Assembly: GCA_934045905.1 (NCBI GenBank)
Contig: OW203764.1
Location: forward strand, 26,090,954-26,154,953
Reading direction: 5' to 3'
Origin: Leuctra nigra
Taxonomy: Eukaryota > Arthropoda > Insecta > Plecoptera > Leuctridae
DNA: 64,000 nt
The translations under genes and the position numbers were made by a program. The first letter of the stretch is position 1; every line of letters begins with the position of its first letter. A model generated the notes under the pieces. That model did not search any database. It saw nothing but the letters and a program-made list of their open reading frames with translations, and was not told where the DNA came from. This document shows positions 45,901 through 53,400 of this stretch, one piece after another.

Positions 45901-48900
45901 TCTCTTAGCTGCAGATTTGCTTACCACTTTGCAGTTATTGGATTAAGCCAATTATGTTTAATAATTAAAGTGTTTTAATCTGTTGATGCTATTCTAGGCA
46001 TACATGCTGCATGGAGGCAGCCCCTGGCTAGCGGACCCCACTCACCCGCACTATATGGCGGCCCGTAAAGCAACGAAACACGTCTACAAGGTCGATCCAG
46101 ATTTGACGCGTGAAGGAGGCTCCATTCCTGTCACTCTCACTCTGCAGGTAAAATACATTGACTCCTCAAACAAAAAGAAAATCAATGTTTGGTTAGGTAA
46201 TTTAATACCTATACCATCCTATACCTAGGTTGTAAGTAACTTAATACAAAAGTTGCTCTGAATAATTCAGTTAAGCAATGAACATTGATGTGCATGCATT
46301 ACGCCTACGGTAAAAAATGCAGGACATACACACACAGCAACCAACGTAATTTTTATGCTGATAAAAATGAAGATAGTATGTCAAGTTGTGAGAATATGTA
46401 TATTACATTTATAAAATAATTTTTCAATAGATTTTAGATACCTACCTACATTCTATATCATGCGAGAAAGGGAAAATATTAAAATGTATTTTTACAGTCC
46501 ACAGTTCCAAAAGTCCACTTTGAAGTACTACAGTAAAACTTGTTTGCTTCAAGATGACTGTTGACCTATATTAAAGTGTATTTAACATTCTCTCAATGTG
46601 TGGACAGTAAATACAATACAAATGTACCTGATCAAATACTGATTTGGTAGTCTCTTTTGGATGTAAAAGTGAAGTGTTATTATTGTACTAGTAATAGTAA
46701 TATAGTAGGGTTGGGCAAACCGGTTCGAAACCCGAACCGAACTGGCTTTAGGTGTTCGCGAACCGAACCTTTAAATGAAATATCCGAAACGAACCTCCCA
46801 TCGCTGCGCCAATTTGAAATTTCCTGCCAACATTTTGTTCCAGTGTAGATAGAAAGTCTAGAAGGCTATGTGACAAAGAAGCCATAGAAAATAATGCACA
46901 TTGTTACAGTTCATTAGTAATTTTAACGTGTAAAAATACCAGCCAAGTCTCTTCAACTATAAAAAAATAAAAGAAATCTAAAAAAATTCTGCACTGAAAA
47001 GTAGTGATATCAAAAAATGGGCTAAGTCAAAACATGATTTTAAAAACCGAAATATACTTGGCGCATCGTGTATAAATAATTGCCACAAGTCAAATGTACC
47101 TAAATATAAATAATATACCTACCTAAATGCCCTAAAAAACGATGCGCCAAGTATATTTCGGTTTTGAAAATCATGTTTTGACTTGGCCCATTTTTTGATA
47201 TCACTACTTTTCAGTGCAGAATTTTTTTAGATTTCTTTTATTTTTTTATAGTTGAAGAGACTTGGCTGGTATTTTTACACGGAGTGTTTTTTATGGGGAT
47301 ATCACTTCTTTTTTTAGATTATTCCCACACTTGGAACACAAATCGGAGCAACAATGACCAATTCCTTTAAACAAATAAGCCATTTCCGATTTTGATACAA
47401 AGAAAAGTTCCGTTTGGTACTAAATAATGCCTAAAATAATATTCCATGAAGAATAGCACAAGCTTCGTTCTAATCGGTCCAGCCGTTTTCAAGATATGGC
47501 ATCACTTCCGGTTTAGAAAATGGCGACTGAAATCACTGCAACCAAGAATTTATTTATATAAATGTTTTGTATCAGTATAAGCCTTCTGAATATGTAGTTA
47601 TTGCTGTAAGAGGTGATTTAAGTCTGATTCTTCATTTTTATGACGTCATTTCCGGTTTCGGTAATAATATATTTATTTTTTGACTATTGAGATTTCATAT
47701 AGATGACCGTCTGAATCGATTGGCGCAAATTTCGTTCCGATCTGTCCAGCTGTTTTTGAGGTATGATGTCACTTCCGGTTTTAAAATGGCGGCACAAAAA
47801 ATTCATAAGAACAAGGTATCTACAGGTTGACAACCTGGATACGTGGTGAAAATTTCAGATCAATCGGCCCAGTCGTTTAGGCTGTGGCGGAGACCGCGGA
47901 ATTTATTGGAAGATGAATCATTATCATCTGAATCTGAAGAAAGCCGTACAATTTTACTGTTTTCACGGCCCTCTAGCTCGCAAACGTCATATCCTATTGT
48001 TCCCAAATTTGGTATATATGGTGGGGTGGGCCATAGCTCGAAATTAAGAGATTTCGCAACAATGTGAGATTTCCCAATTTTGAGATCCAGTAGGCCGAAA
48101 ATGCCACTTTGTTGCTTACAGTAAAAGTGGGTTGCTCCAGCCTATTTAAATGAGAGTGTGCGCGCCGTACGACTTGGCTGGCGTGGAGCGACCGCTCCAC
48201 TAGATTTAATTATACTTTTCTGACCTTTCTTCGTGCATAAATTACAAAGAAATGAACTGTAAAATGCAAAATACCCTTTTGTAAACTATGCCAAACAATG
48301 TTTAATGTTATTTGTGTGTAATGACTGTAATACGTGATAAAACCATTGCAAGTAAAAAAGGCAAGAGGTTCGGTTCGGAGGTCCGGTCAAATATTTAAAG
48401 TTCGGTTCTAGGTTTGGTTAAAAAATAAGAGGTTTGCCAACCCTATAATATAGCTACTTATTTTGTTGTTTATCGCAGGAAGTGACCGGGAAGAATGTTC
48501 TGCTTCTGCCGATGGGAGCTGCAGATGACGGAGCGCACTCGCAGAACGAGAAACTCGATGTTAGGAACTACATCGAGGGTGTAAGTATATTCCTATGTGT
48601 CAACTACAGTAAACCCTCGTTATTACGAACTTCAATAATTCGAATTTAGGGGTAAATTCGAACTAGGTGGTTGGTCCCAGTGGACGGGATAGGTTTTTAC
48701 ATGTTAAATCATTTTTATAAATCGAATTTTAGGTTAATTCGAAATTCGAACTGAATTTTGGTCCCAGCCCATGTTATTCCTTGCATACAGTTGTTTTAAT
48801 TCGAACTTTGCAGAAGGATTGATAAAATAATCGCGAACAAACTACGAAAAAACAACACTCAAAACAAAACACAACCTTCAATGGCATCAAATGAGATAAT

Positions 48901-51499
48901 CTGGCTTGCGAGGTTGGCCAAACTGCTGTTACAGGTTTCACCGCGTAGAGAACAGCTATCTTCACACTATTAAATTTAAGGTGAGATCAGATGGGCTTAG
49001 GGATGGCACCCGGTAAAATTTACCGGTAAATTAAGGTAAATTTACCGGTAAATTTACCAATTATTAATTTACCGGTAAAAAAAATGGTAAATTTTGTTTT
49101 TTTAATCCTTTTGAATGTATGAATAGAGATATCACAATTTAAGTAATAACTAGAAGTAAACTTCAGTGTGACAACATTAGTAGTTAGGCATAATTTAAGT
49201 TGGTTTTTAGTTATCCTCAATCATTCAGAATGGCAATTCCTACGATTACTTTCAATGTCGGAATCTTTGTTCTGGTTTGCTTGTTTAGCAGACACAGCAT
49301 AGCGATTGAAACTTGATCAAATTGGATGGTCGACAATTCCTCTTATGGGAGAAAAGAACATGTATAGCATACTAGATTGGTCGAATCAATGCTATTCTGC
49401 CGTAAGTTATTTCGATCAGCTATCAAATCATCCCTTATCAAAATGCAGTAATGCCAATATTAACAATTAACATTGATTAGATGTATTGTTATTGTCCTGA
49501 CCACTGACTGACTGGTAATCTTTGTAAATGGGTCAAATAATAAGGTAGGGTAATTTTTGTATTGGGTATAGTCATATTTTGGTATCCGCCATCGTTTTTC
49601 AAAATTTACCGCTGACCGGTAAATTTACCGATTTTTTCAGACCCGGTAAAAGTGCCATCCCTAGATGGGCTTAAGACTTGAAACAGGCTCCAATGCTAAA
49701 TATGGCCAGGTCTATAGAGTGGATTGGCTGCGGCTACCAGCCGTTCGCAGCGCTCTCTAAGCACCATGGTTGGTGTTAGAAAATCGAACTATCCTGAATT
49801 TTAGCGGGTTTATTCAAAATCAAATGTATAAATTAGAACTTAAACAACTTGGATAACGATCAGATGAAATTAAAAGGGTTGATATCAGTGTAAAAATGTG
49901 TTAAGTTTATTGATTGTAATAATTAACATGTAATACAAGCATTTTCACTTATTTATTATTCACCAAACAGCAAATAACCTAAAAGACGGCATTTGACAGC
50001 TCGCGCCATTGACTATCACTCAAGAAATAAAATAACTGCCTACAATAGTTCCGGGGTCGCCACCAGCGAACTTAGCGCTGCGATCGGCTAGGGTGCAGAC
50101 TGACCAAGGGTCGATTTTATAGCATTTTTTTCTGCGTATTCCACCCGTAGTCCGTATTCACGGGAGCCAATGGTAGATCATTGAAGTGTTCACACCGTAA
50201 GCTTAATGGTGTGAAGATAGATGTTCTCTACGCGGTGCAGGTTTGCCAACCCCACTTTTTTGCAATGGCGGGAATATTCCACAGGCGGGAATATTCAAAC
50301 TTCATGAAAATGCACACAAATTTTTTTGCATTAATTATATATTTCGAACTTTTTTAATTCGAACTGGGATTTTTTGGGTCCCTGTGAATTCGAATTAACG
50401 AGGGTTTACTGTAGATGATTCGCTGACTCCCAGATGATGCCCGTTTCTTGTAGTATGTACACATATGTTTGGTGACAGGCAAAGATGAACCCGCTCTAGC
50501 ATGCCCTATACCTGGCAATGCTAAAGTGGGTTTATCTTTGGCTGTCCCCGACCGTAGTACCTCTTGGAGAATCTGAATAATAGAGTTAACCTTTTGAGTT
50601 AGTTAAGACAGATTTTCTCTCTTTTAGTTTTATGTGATCTCTTAGCCAGAAGAAACTAGTTACCTATAAATCTACAATTGTATCTTGAAAGCACTTTTTA
50701 CTACTTGGTTAAATATGTTCCAAAATTTGTTTAGGGGTAACTAAGGCCACATTTTACTAGGACCTAAAACTAAGAAGCTAGCTCGACAGACTTGACTCTT
50801 TCTCTTCTTCCTCTATCTCCACCAGCTTCTTCTTCTTCTCTTCCTCCTAGAGATGTAAAATTGCCGGTAATTTAAAAAATGGTACATAATATTACCGGGA
50901 ATATTACCAAAATCTGGTAAAATTGGTAATATTGGAAAAATATGTGAGTTTCGGGTACAAAACGATCTTGGTTCATTTACGAGCTACGTACTTCTCTGCC
51001 TATTATGAATGTATACGATTAATACGAATTTCCATGTGAATTCTCTTGTGTATTGGAAAAGATTCAATGATGATGGATGAACAGTGACCACCAATATTTG
51101 ATGTGTTAACTTTATAAGATCCAGTTTAAATTACAAAATGTACCTAGTAGGTAGTAGGTATCTACTCCAAAAAAAAAAATTAAATTGTAATATTACCGTA
51201 ATATTACCGATTTACATCTCCACTTCCTCCACTTCTTTGTATTTCTCCCATCTCTCATGCACATCCTCTGCTACACCCTCTCTTCACTTCTCCATTGGTC
51301 TTCTCACTCTCCTTCACCTTCTTCATTCTCATTCTCCTTCTCTACTTCATTTGACGTAATTAGTAAAATTTTCCGTTTATGTAAGCCCAATTACTAAAAA
51401 ATCATGGTAATAAGCTGAGAAGTTAGTTTCATCCAAAGTTTTATTTTGTTTCAGACTAAACTTCTGGGAGCGTATTTGTATGAAGTTGCTCAACTTTGA
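27911..51499 (+). CDS. CNDP2: Cytosolic non-specific dipeptidase, copy A (M20 metallopeptidase)
   Basis: CNDP2 (carnosinase-2) is a cytosolic homodimeric di-metal enzyme that cleaves a wide range of dipeptides. Exons: 27911-27945, 28705-28879, 30284-30559, 41094-41323, 43070-43268, 44816-45037, 45998-46147, 48479-48580, 51455-51499. All are GT-AG and join into 477 codons plus TGA, close to the vertebrate length of about 475. Metal and catalytic residues are present: His102 and Asp104 (YGHLDVQP), Asp135 (SSDDKGP), Glu169-Glu170 (GMEESG), Asp198 (CISDNYW), His231 (KDLHSG), Arg347 (FSIRIVHN), Glu418 (REGGSIP), His449 ([10 protein letters not shown]). Introns, above all intron 3 (10.5 kb), are packed with transposons; exon 8 sits between two of them. 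The shared exon phases with the downstream gene show a tandem duplication. A polyadenylation signal follows at 51587. Confidence 0.95.
28391..28503. mobile_element. Tc1/mariner-type MITE, TA target duplication
   Basis: The ends AGTCAAGGAAACTAGATGG and CCATCTAGTTTCCCTGACT pair as inverted repeats, with a long extension (TTCATACTCT / AGAGTATGAA). TA flanks both sides (28389-90, 28504-05). It lies in intron 1 of CNDP2 copy A. The plus-strand frame at 28457 is chance. Confidence 0.75.
28935..29160 (+). mobile_element. Possible tRNA-derived SINE or worn tRNA relic
   Basis: GGTTCGATTCC at about 28989 is a perfect RNA polymerase III B box set in a T-arm-like stem (CGGG TTCGATT CCCG), and TGGAGCAAGTGG about 45 bases upstream resembles an A box. 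The acceptor stem halves do not pair, so it is not a working tRNA gene. The sequence after the head (TCTTCATTATTGTTATTATC) could be a SINE tail. No second copy is in the window, so the SINE reading is unproven. Confidence 0.4.
29161..30283. other. Rest of CNDP2 copy A intron 2
   Basis: No gene or clear element is seen. Two phrases, CCTTTTGGGTCTCATTTATT near 29236 and TCGGCCTGAAAGGGTTAA near 29930, together with paired TCGGA motifs, may be the two ends of a worn insertion. The last 39 bases before the acceptor at 30283 are identical to those before the same exon in copy B. Confidence 0.4.
30625..30838. mobile_element. Tc1/mariner-type MITE, uninterrupted copy, TA target duplication
   Basis: The right end GTTTATTATTTGGGGGAGTG and left end CACCCCCAAATAATAAAC are inverted repeats; TA flanks both sides. 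This copy matches the element at 42358-42855 over its length but lacks the insertion there, so it shows the empty site (GTGCTTACGC near 30704). Confidence 0.85.
31140..32405 (-). mobile_element. 5'-truncated LINE, copy B, 12-bp target duplication
   Basis: The minus-strand frame 32266-31214 carries RT motifs ([49 protein letters not shown]) and an acidic tail. Upstream on the minus strand the match continues as [16 protein letters not shown] (about 32370-32320), but a frameshift near 32275 separates it from the main frame. CTAGACTAAGTA flanks the copy at 31128-31139 and 32406-32417. The 3' tail is a short (TTA)n run. The YADD box reads YVDD here. It lies in intron 3 of CNDP2 copy A, opposite in strand to the gene. 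Confidence 0.88.
31194..31209 (-). other. LINE 3' hairpin, copy B
   Basis: In the sense of the LINE, GGTGGG, four bases, CCCACC, four bases after the TAG stop. The following CCTGACCCATTAAATTGGAA corresponds to the second, weaker stem of the other copies. Confidence 0.75.
33410..36085 (-). CDS. Jockey-type LINE ORF2: endonuclease and reverse transcriptase
   Basis: Makes the nick and copies the element RNA at the target by target-primed reverse transcription. The apurinic-type endonuclease comes first: [10 protein letters not shown], the catalytic Glu in [15 protein letters not shown], and the terminal SDHNP. The reverse transcriptase follows: [55 protein letters not shown], and the catalytic FYADD. 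A C-terminal YLGV-L-D...LSW and a Cys-poor tail complete 891 residues. Either the first Met (36085) or the one at 36049 ([10 protein letters not shown]) may start; the second fits the usual beginning of the endonuclease better. The frame overlaps the end of ORF1 by up to 50 nt. Confidence 0.93.
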   Translation of the reverse strand: MCQLFFCLYKIAMPAINSINLIIWNANSISSRKDELLLLMESRNLMAALVCETHLNPKDKLKLANHSVYRTDRPGDRRAGGTAIIIDNRVSHYEIVLPETKSIEATAILLFTKLGPLRLIATYCPPRTKLLTADIEALMDSNYPTILGGDLNAKHTAWNSRVVNANGRTLLSLSRISDFTVTGPQEATHLHIPTGRADVLDIAVVKNLRHSIELETLLELSSDHNPVLLSVGDSYETVDPIIRFNYRKADWEKFREHLSNKLESGPLDSHQDIDLAVNKLTENIMEARAISVPICNTKRCTIFDLPRGIKLSIATRNRARRRWQALRTPDLHEEYKLLDRSVKELIRRHRRERWEDAVATLEPGSRPLWSMAKRLTRSKQPNPPIQGSTHLACSPHDKAEVLADSLQNQFSPNPPTNSSAHIEAEVRTHLAIHKAQAEDDEVVLCSMDEVIIYLNELANGKAPGIDEITNTILKELPIPAGERILEIFNASLRLQHFPTQWKVAKVIVFPKAGKNLRDPANYRPISLLSSLSKLFEKVLHARIRGHANATKLLINEQFGFRQKHSTTHQLLRVVDKINDGFKKLKGTGIVFLDVAKAFDRVWHEGLLQKLIKYQFPNYLINIIHSYLNQRSFTVHINGACSSARPILAGVPQGSIISPILFNIFTNDIPTNIPDTEVAFYADDAAVICQSMASNQLGPPLQKALDVLSHWYTENRIALNSSKTEATLFTKRRKFQPPTINISGTDVSWSPSNVYLGVTLDAKLSWKAHAEKIASKANGKTAALFPLLKSKSMPLTSKLLLIQSVIVPTLTYASPVWYERTSAGARTMLQRVQNRALKIALRTPMFTRTKSIHQDIGFAYLHEVMENQRESFYAALGDHGNPLISRLADVTS
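36036..37505 (-). CDS. Jockey-type LINE ORF1: Gag-like protein with zinc knuckles
   Basis: A 489-residue RNA-binding protein expected to coat the element RNA. The N-terminal third is polar, followed by a region typical of Jockey Gag proteins ([18 protein letters not shown], then [15 protein letters not shown]). Three Cys/His knuckles follow: [27 protein letters not shown], and [15 protein letters not shown]. The C-terminus is Gln/Pro-rich. It overlaps the start of ORF2, so ORF2 is probably translated by re-initiation. Confidence 0.92.
   Translation of the reverse strand: MSGIYKVWSDEVNRLDAPSAVDNVINISSQPIGASINDFSSSDESDTELMQVESATNEMSLNIVPDGFTMVTGNKRRRNCNDRPSTRSSGSDASGPSSKRVINLVRTQNSFEPLASANDMDTTPMTAETLPDKKYKIPPIVIQNMKSHKALVELLSAVCPEQGAFIIKPGLEVSRVIIRDITSYKLITSALDSTEGIEYYTFPTERTRSQRFVLRDLPQSAETEDIQEELKQQGFNVRSVRQMKMPGDSTRLLPLFECTLVSTSGQAPVDLSQIKRLLYCVVSTEAPRSKKINVIQCFNCQRVGHTAKFCHRQPRCVRCGGVHQVKECKESPEEAKCCNCNQQHAACYRGCDVIKAATRHATRARRPQQQDGSSPQHDNRGNTQTQPTPVPRVSLAQPRTFASVLNTQINPEQPSSSNTTALEEAERPPNALPELVQPVVPQQSTIDWIALINGIAIFIVNMNIHPIITSLASFVPTLLLSVQNRNASD
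39622..40250 (-). mobile_element. 5'-truncated, decayed LINE, copy C
   Basis: On the minus strand the sequence matches the C-terminal part of the LINE family: [39 protein letters not shown], then TAA in place of a Lys codon at 39991-39989, then [12 protein letters not shown] and GRPRTKW, the acidic tail and TAG at 39697-39695. A TAG also interrupts near 40208. It is therefore a dead copy. The 5' end is close to the hAT-type insertion at 40263. Confidence 0.82.
39672..39689 (-). other. LINE 3' hairpin, copy C
   Basis: GGTGGAG, four bases, CTCCACC, five bases after the stop codon in the sense of the LINE. A second stem (CCGAC ATTA GTTGG) follows at about 39653-39666. Confidence 0.75.
40263..40993. 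mobile_element. hAT-type MITE with perfect 8-bp target duplication
   Basis: AAAAACCT flanks both ends (40255-62, 40994-41001). The ends TAGGGCTGGGCGAACC and GGTTCGCCCACCCCTA are inverted repeats. Many GGTTCG / CGAACC motifs cluster within 120 bp of each end, as expected for transposase sub-terminal sites. The AT-rich centre has no transposase frame. Confidence 0.9.
41934..42039. mobile_element. 106-bp near-perfect hairpin MITE, TAA target duplication
   Basis: The entire element folds back on itself. The stem includes ATTCTAAACCCGGGTTAGAG and its complement CTCTAACCCGGGTTTAGAAT, and ends in GGCTGGATTTCACC / GGTGAAACGCAGCC. TAA flanks both sides (41931-33, 42040-42), as in Harbinger-type elements. 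Confidence 0.85.
42358..42855. mobile_element. Tc1/mariner-type MITE, copy with nested insertion
   Basis: Perfect inverted ends CACTCCCCCAAATAATAAAC / GTTTATTATTTGGGGGAGTG with TA on both sides. It equals the element at 30625-30838 except that the 284-bp MITE at 42445-42728 has been inserted. Confidence 0.88.
42445..42728. mobile_element. Harbinger-type MITE nested in 42358-42855, TAA target duplication
   Basis: Ends AGCTGGGTTCCCATACTTC and GAAGTATGGGAACCCAGCT are perfect inverted repeats; pairing extends deep inward (GGAAGCGAATTCGATG...). TAA flanks both sides. The uninterrupted target, with one base change, is seen at 30704. Confidence 0.88.
43826..43926. mobile_element. 101-bp hairpin MITE, TA flanks, with a partial extra arm
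   Basis: The arms carry CAATCATTCAAT...ATCATCTAAT and the complement ATTAGATGATTGAATGATTG. TA flanks both sides. A third, direct copy of one arm (TTTCCTTGTTACAATCATTC) follows at 43930-43968, so a second element or a duplication may be involved. Confidence 0.6.
44140..44155. repeat. 16-bp G homopolymer
   Basis: Sixteen consecutive G residues on the plus strand in CNDP2 copy A intron 5. Confidence 0.9.
44191..44313. mobile_element. 123-bp MITE with CTA direct flanks
   Basis: Ends TGGCGTTTTCCACTGGCTGC and GCAGCCAGTGGAAAACGCCA are perfect inverted repeats. CTA stands on both sides (44188-90, 44314-16), compatible with a 3-bp duplication of Harbinger type. Confidence 0.8.
45153..45312. mobile_element. 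160-bp foldback element with a histone-like stem-loop in each arm, TTA flanks
   Basis: The arms are about 60 bp, nearly perfect inverted repeats (TGACATGGCAGTGGTGACGG / CCGTCACCACTGCCATGTCA). TTA flanks both sides (45150-52, 45313-15). Each arm contains GGCCCTTATCAGGGCC (45254-45269 plus; 45211-45196 minus), which fits the 16-base histone mRNA stem-loop pattern and is followed in each case by ACCAGCACC. Confidence 0.75.
46706..48445. mobile_element. hAT-type element (1.74 kb), perfect 8-bp target duplication, 33 bp before CNDP2 exon 8
   Basis: TAATATAG flanks both sides (46698-705, 48446-53). The ends TAGGGTTGGGCAAACC and GGTTTGCCAACCCTA are inverted repeats with sub-terminal GGTTCG / CGAACC motifs, related to the element at 40263. 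It holds a long hairpin (46930-47279) and a diverged segment with 'aatttcagatcaatcggccc' near 47850. No transposase frame was seen. Copy B of the gene keeps the uninterrupted target (TAATATAT near 59278). Confidence 0.9.
46930..47279. repeat. Near-perfect inverted repeat, arms of about 139 bp, loop of 71 bp
   Basis: Left arm 46930-47068 and right arm 47140-47279 differ at only a few positions by eye. It lies inside the hAT-type element at 46706-48445. A transcript through CNDP2 intron 7 would fold into a long double-stranded stem. Confidence 0.88.
48607..50411. mobile_element. pogo/Tigger-like element, TA target duplication, 26 bp after CNDP2 exon 8
   Basis: Ends CAGTAAACCCTCGTTATTACG and AACGAGGGTTTACTG are inverted repeats, with repeated AATTCGAA motifs inside; TA flanks both sides. 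It is interrupted by the hAT-type element at 48998-49663. The minus-strand frame at 48774-48965 has no clear transposase motif. Copy B keeps the empty site (CAACTAGATGAT near 59435). Confidence 0.85.
48998..49663. mobile_element. hAT-type MITE nested in 48607-50411, perfect 8-bp target duplication
   Basis: GATGGGCT flanks both ends (48990-97, 49664-71). The ends TAGGGATGGCACCCGGTAAA and TTTACCGG...GTGCCATCCCTA are inverted repeats. Dense TTTACCGGTAAA motifs lie within about 110 bp of each end. Confidence 0.9.
50763..51350 (-). mobile_element. Probable decayed LINE 3' relic, split by a hAT-type MITE
   Basis: On the minus strand the flanks of the MITE at 50848-51222 read as a charged tail (HERWEKYKE... 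then [16 protein letters not shown]) resembling the C-terminus of the LINE family (motif GR.R.KW lost). The post-stop hairpin is not visible. Simple purine-rich sequence could mimic this, so the call is weak. Confidence 0.35.
50848..51222. mobile_element. hAT-type MITE, perfect 8-bp target duplication
   Basis: CTTCCTCC flanks both sides (50840-47, 51223-30). The ends TAGAGATGTAAAATTGCCGG and CGATTTACATCTCCA are inverted repeats with sub-terminal AATATTACCG / GGTAAT motifs, similar to those of the elements at 32680 and 48998. Confidence 0.85.
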
Positions 51500-51586
51500 A
51501 CCGAAACAGCCAAGAACTGACCTGACTTAACATGCCGTGCCATGCCTTCCAACTGGTTATTCTGATTGAGGTAGGAATGTTTTATA

Positions 51587-51592
51587 AATAAA
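51587..51592 (+). promoter_or_regulatory. Polyadenylation signal of CNDP2 copy A
   Basis: AATAAA lies 88 bases after the TGA, in a 3' UTR that is otherwise closely matched in copy B. Copy B has TATAACAC at the same place and lacks the signal there. Confidence 0.6.
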
Positions 51593-51599
51593 AAAAGTA

Positions 51600-53400
51600 T
51601 TTGATATCTTATTAATTATATACTACTATACTCAATTTATTACATTTTAAAAATGAAATACCTAACTGTATTGCCTAGACTTCATGATGATATACATATT
51701 CATAAAATTTTGTTAAATTACGTTATCTTGTCAGTCGCTTAAGATGTTGGTGTTGCTATTAAACTATACTGCATTGTTAATCTTCGGTTTGTTGACTTCT
51801 TGGGGTTGGTATTACCATTGGTTTAAGCTTCAGTTAAAGTAAAGTTTAGCATTCAAGCTCCACTGAAAAAATTTGTTGTATTACCGTTATAATAAACTTC
51901 AGTGTTGCAGGTTAATTCGGGAGCATATTTCCTCAGTTTAAATTAACCTCGTCCTCTGGTTATATTAACTGCAGTTTATTTATTAATGGTTATACCCGCC
52001 CTTATTGAATTAAGAATTTGGAAGAACTATAGAATTTAAGTATACCCAAGCCCAATGTCCTTTCTTGTCGACTTGTTGCGGAAACTTGATATGTCAGTTT
52101 GACAATCAAATATTTTATCAAAAACTTTTGATATCATAAAATATCAAATATTTTAGTTATTTTTAATAACACAATGTTGGGTTGAGAGGGGATGGGGAAG
52201 AGACATCCAACTCTAATCTAGGGCCTTATCTTCGTTATGTTGGCTGGCCAGTACTGACGGATCACTCTGTACAGTGTACCGTATCCTCTTTTGTCTCATC
52301 CGGCTGATAGCTCTCCACCTCTCTAATAGAATGCTGTCTTTGCATTTGTTGTCTTAAATGGTTTATTTAACAGAATCGCACACAAGCCCAGAACTTGTGG
52401 ACCAAATCAAAATGATGCCATATCACTTTGCATGCAGCTGAACATTAGTAACATGATTACACAAGGGTATCACAGAGTTAATGGGATCTTTAAATTTTCT
52501 GTTTGTTTAAAAGTGAAAGCTTTCTGGCATTTGGGTTAGGAGAAATTATAAATTGAATAAAGTATAACGTACGTAACATCAATTAAAAGTTAAAACTGAG
52601 CACCAGTTTTAATTCTTGTAAACAAACAATTATTTTATGAATTGTTGATTTTATGTGAGATGTTTTAAATCTGAAATAATAATTCACATCCGGTTTGAAC
52701 TCGATGCTTTGGTGTGAGAGTGATGGAACAGTTTCAAGCGAGAATGACACAATAGACATCTGACCTCAAAACTCGGTACTACCTAAATATTAAATAATAT
52801 GATAACACAAAAAGTTAAATCATGATTTAACTCTGTTACATATTTCACACACAAGTCTCCACATTCTGCTTTTCTGACAGAATGGTAGTCAACATTTCAC
52901 TGTGAGATATTTTGACAATGAAAATTATCGACTTTGAAAGTAAAGCAAGTGTTTCTGTTGGTTATTTTATTTGTCATCTAGTTTTAATTTTAACAAACAT
53001 TTTAAATTTATTGTTTGCCCTTTAGATGTTATCAGTACTGTTCGGTTAATCCTATATGCTACTTGGCTTCCAACCAAGAACTTAGTTCTGAATCTTTTCT
53101 TTTATTATTGCTGCTGTTTACTTACTGCATTATACTCCTTATTTAAAGTGTCGAGGTCGATTAAATTTATCACCCGAAATTGTTTTGTGTACGGGTTATC
53201 TATTTGCTGTCCGATTATTTTTCAATTGACTCGACTATCTCGTGAGATGATTTGGCTGAATTCATGTGAACAACAAAACTGTTTCTATATGTTCTTATTA
53301 TCTCTGGGATGTGTACATTTGAATTGTTTGAAGAGACACATTATGAGTTCATATTCAGTTACTTCTTAGTTCTTTTACTGCTGCTACTTGGGTTATTGAA
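51600..53400. other. Spacer between the two dipeptidase genes
   Basis: 51600-52110 and about 52360-52450 match the 3' flank of copy B (60000-60270, 60710-60780), so they belong to the duplicated unit. A LINE 3' relic lies at 52172-52270. 52460-53340 looks unique and presumably holds the promoter of copy B. A probable 5' UTR exon begins after TATTCAG near 53355 and resembles the one before copy A. No other gene is seen. Confidence 0.5.
52172..52270 (-). mobile_element. Short 3' relic of the same LINE family
   Basis: On the minus strand: a coding-end remnant (TGGCCAGCC...GGCCCTAG), then GGATG, a nine-base loop, CATCC, then CTCAACCCAACATTGTG. The order and spacing match the stop codon, hairpin and following segment of the four clear copies. 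It sits inside sequence shared by the CNDP2 3' flanks and is missing in the copy B flank. Confidence 0.5.

Noticed and set aside
48774..48965. Minus-strand frame inside the pogo-like element as a transposase
   Set aside because: Only 63 residues, no DDE or helix-turn-helix pattern that I can recognise.
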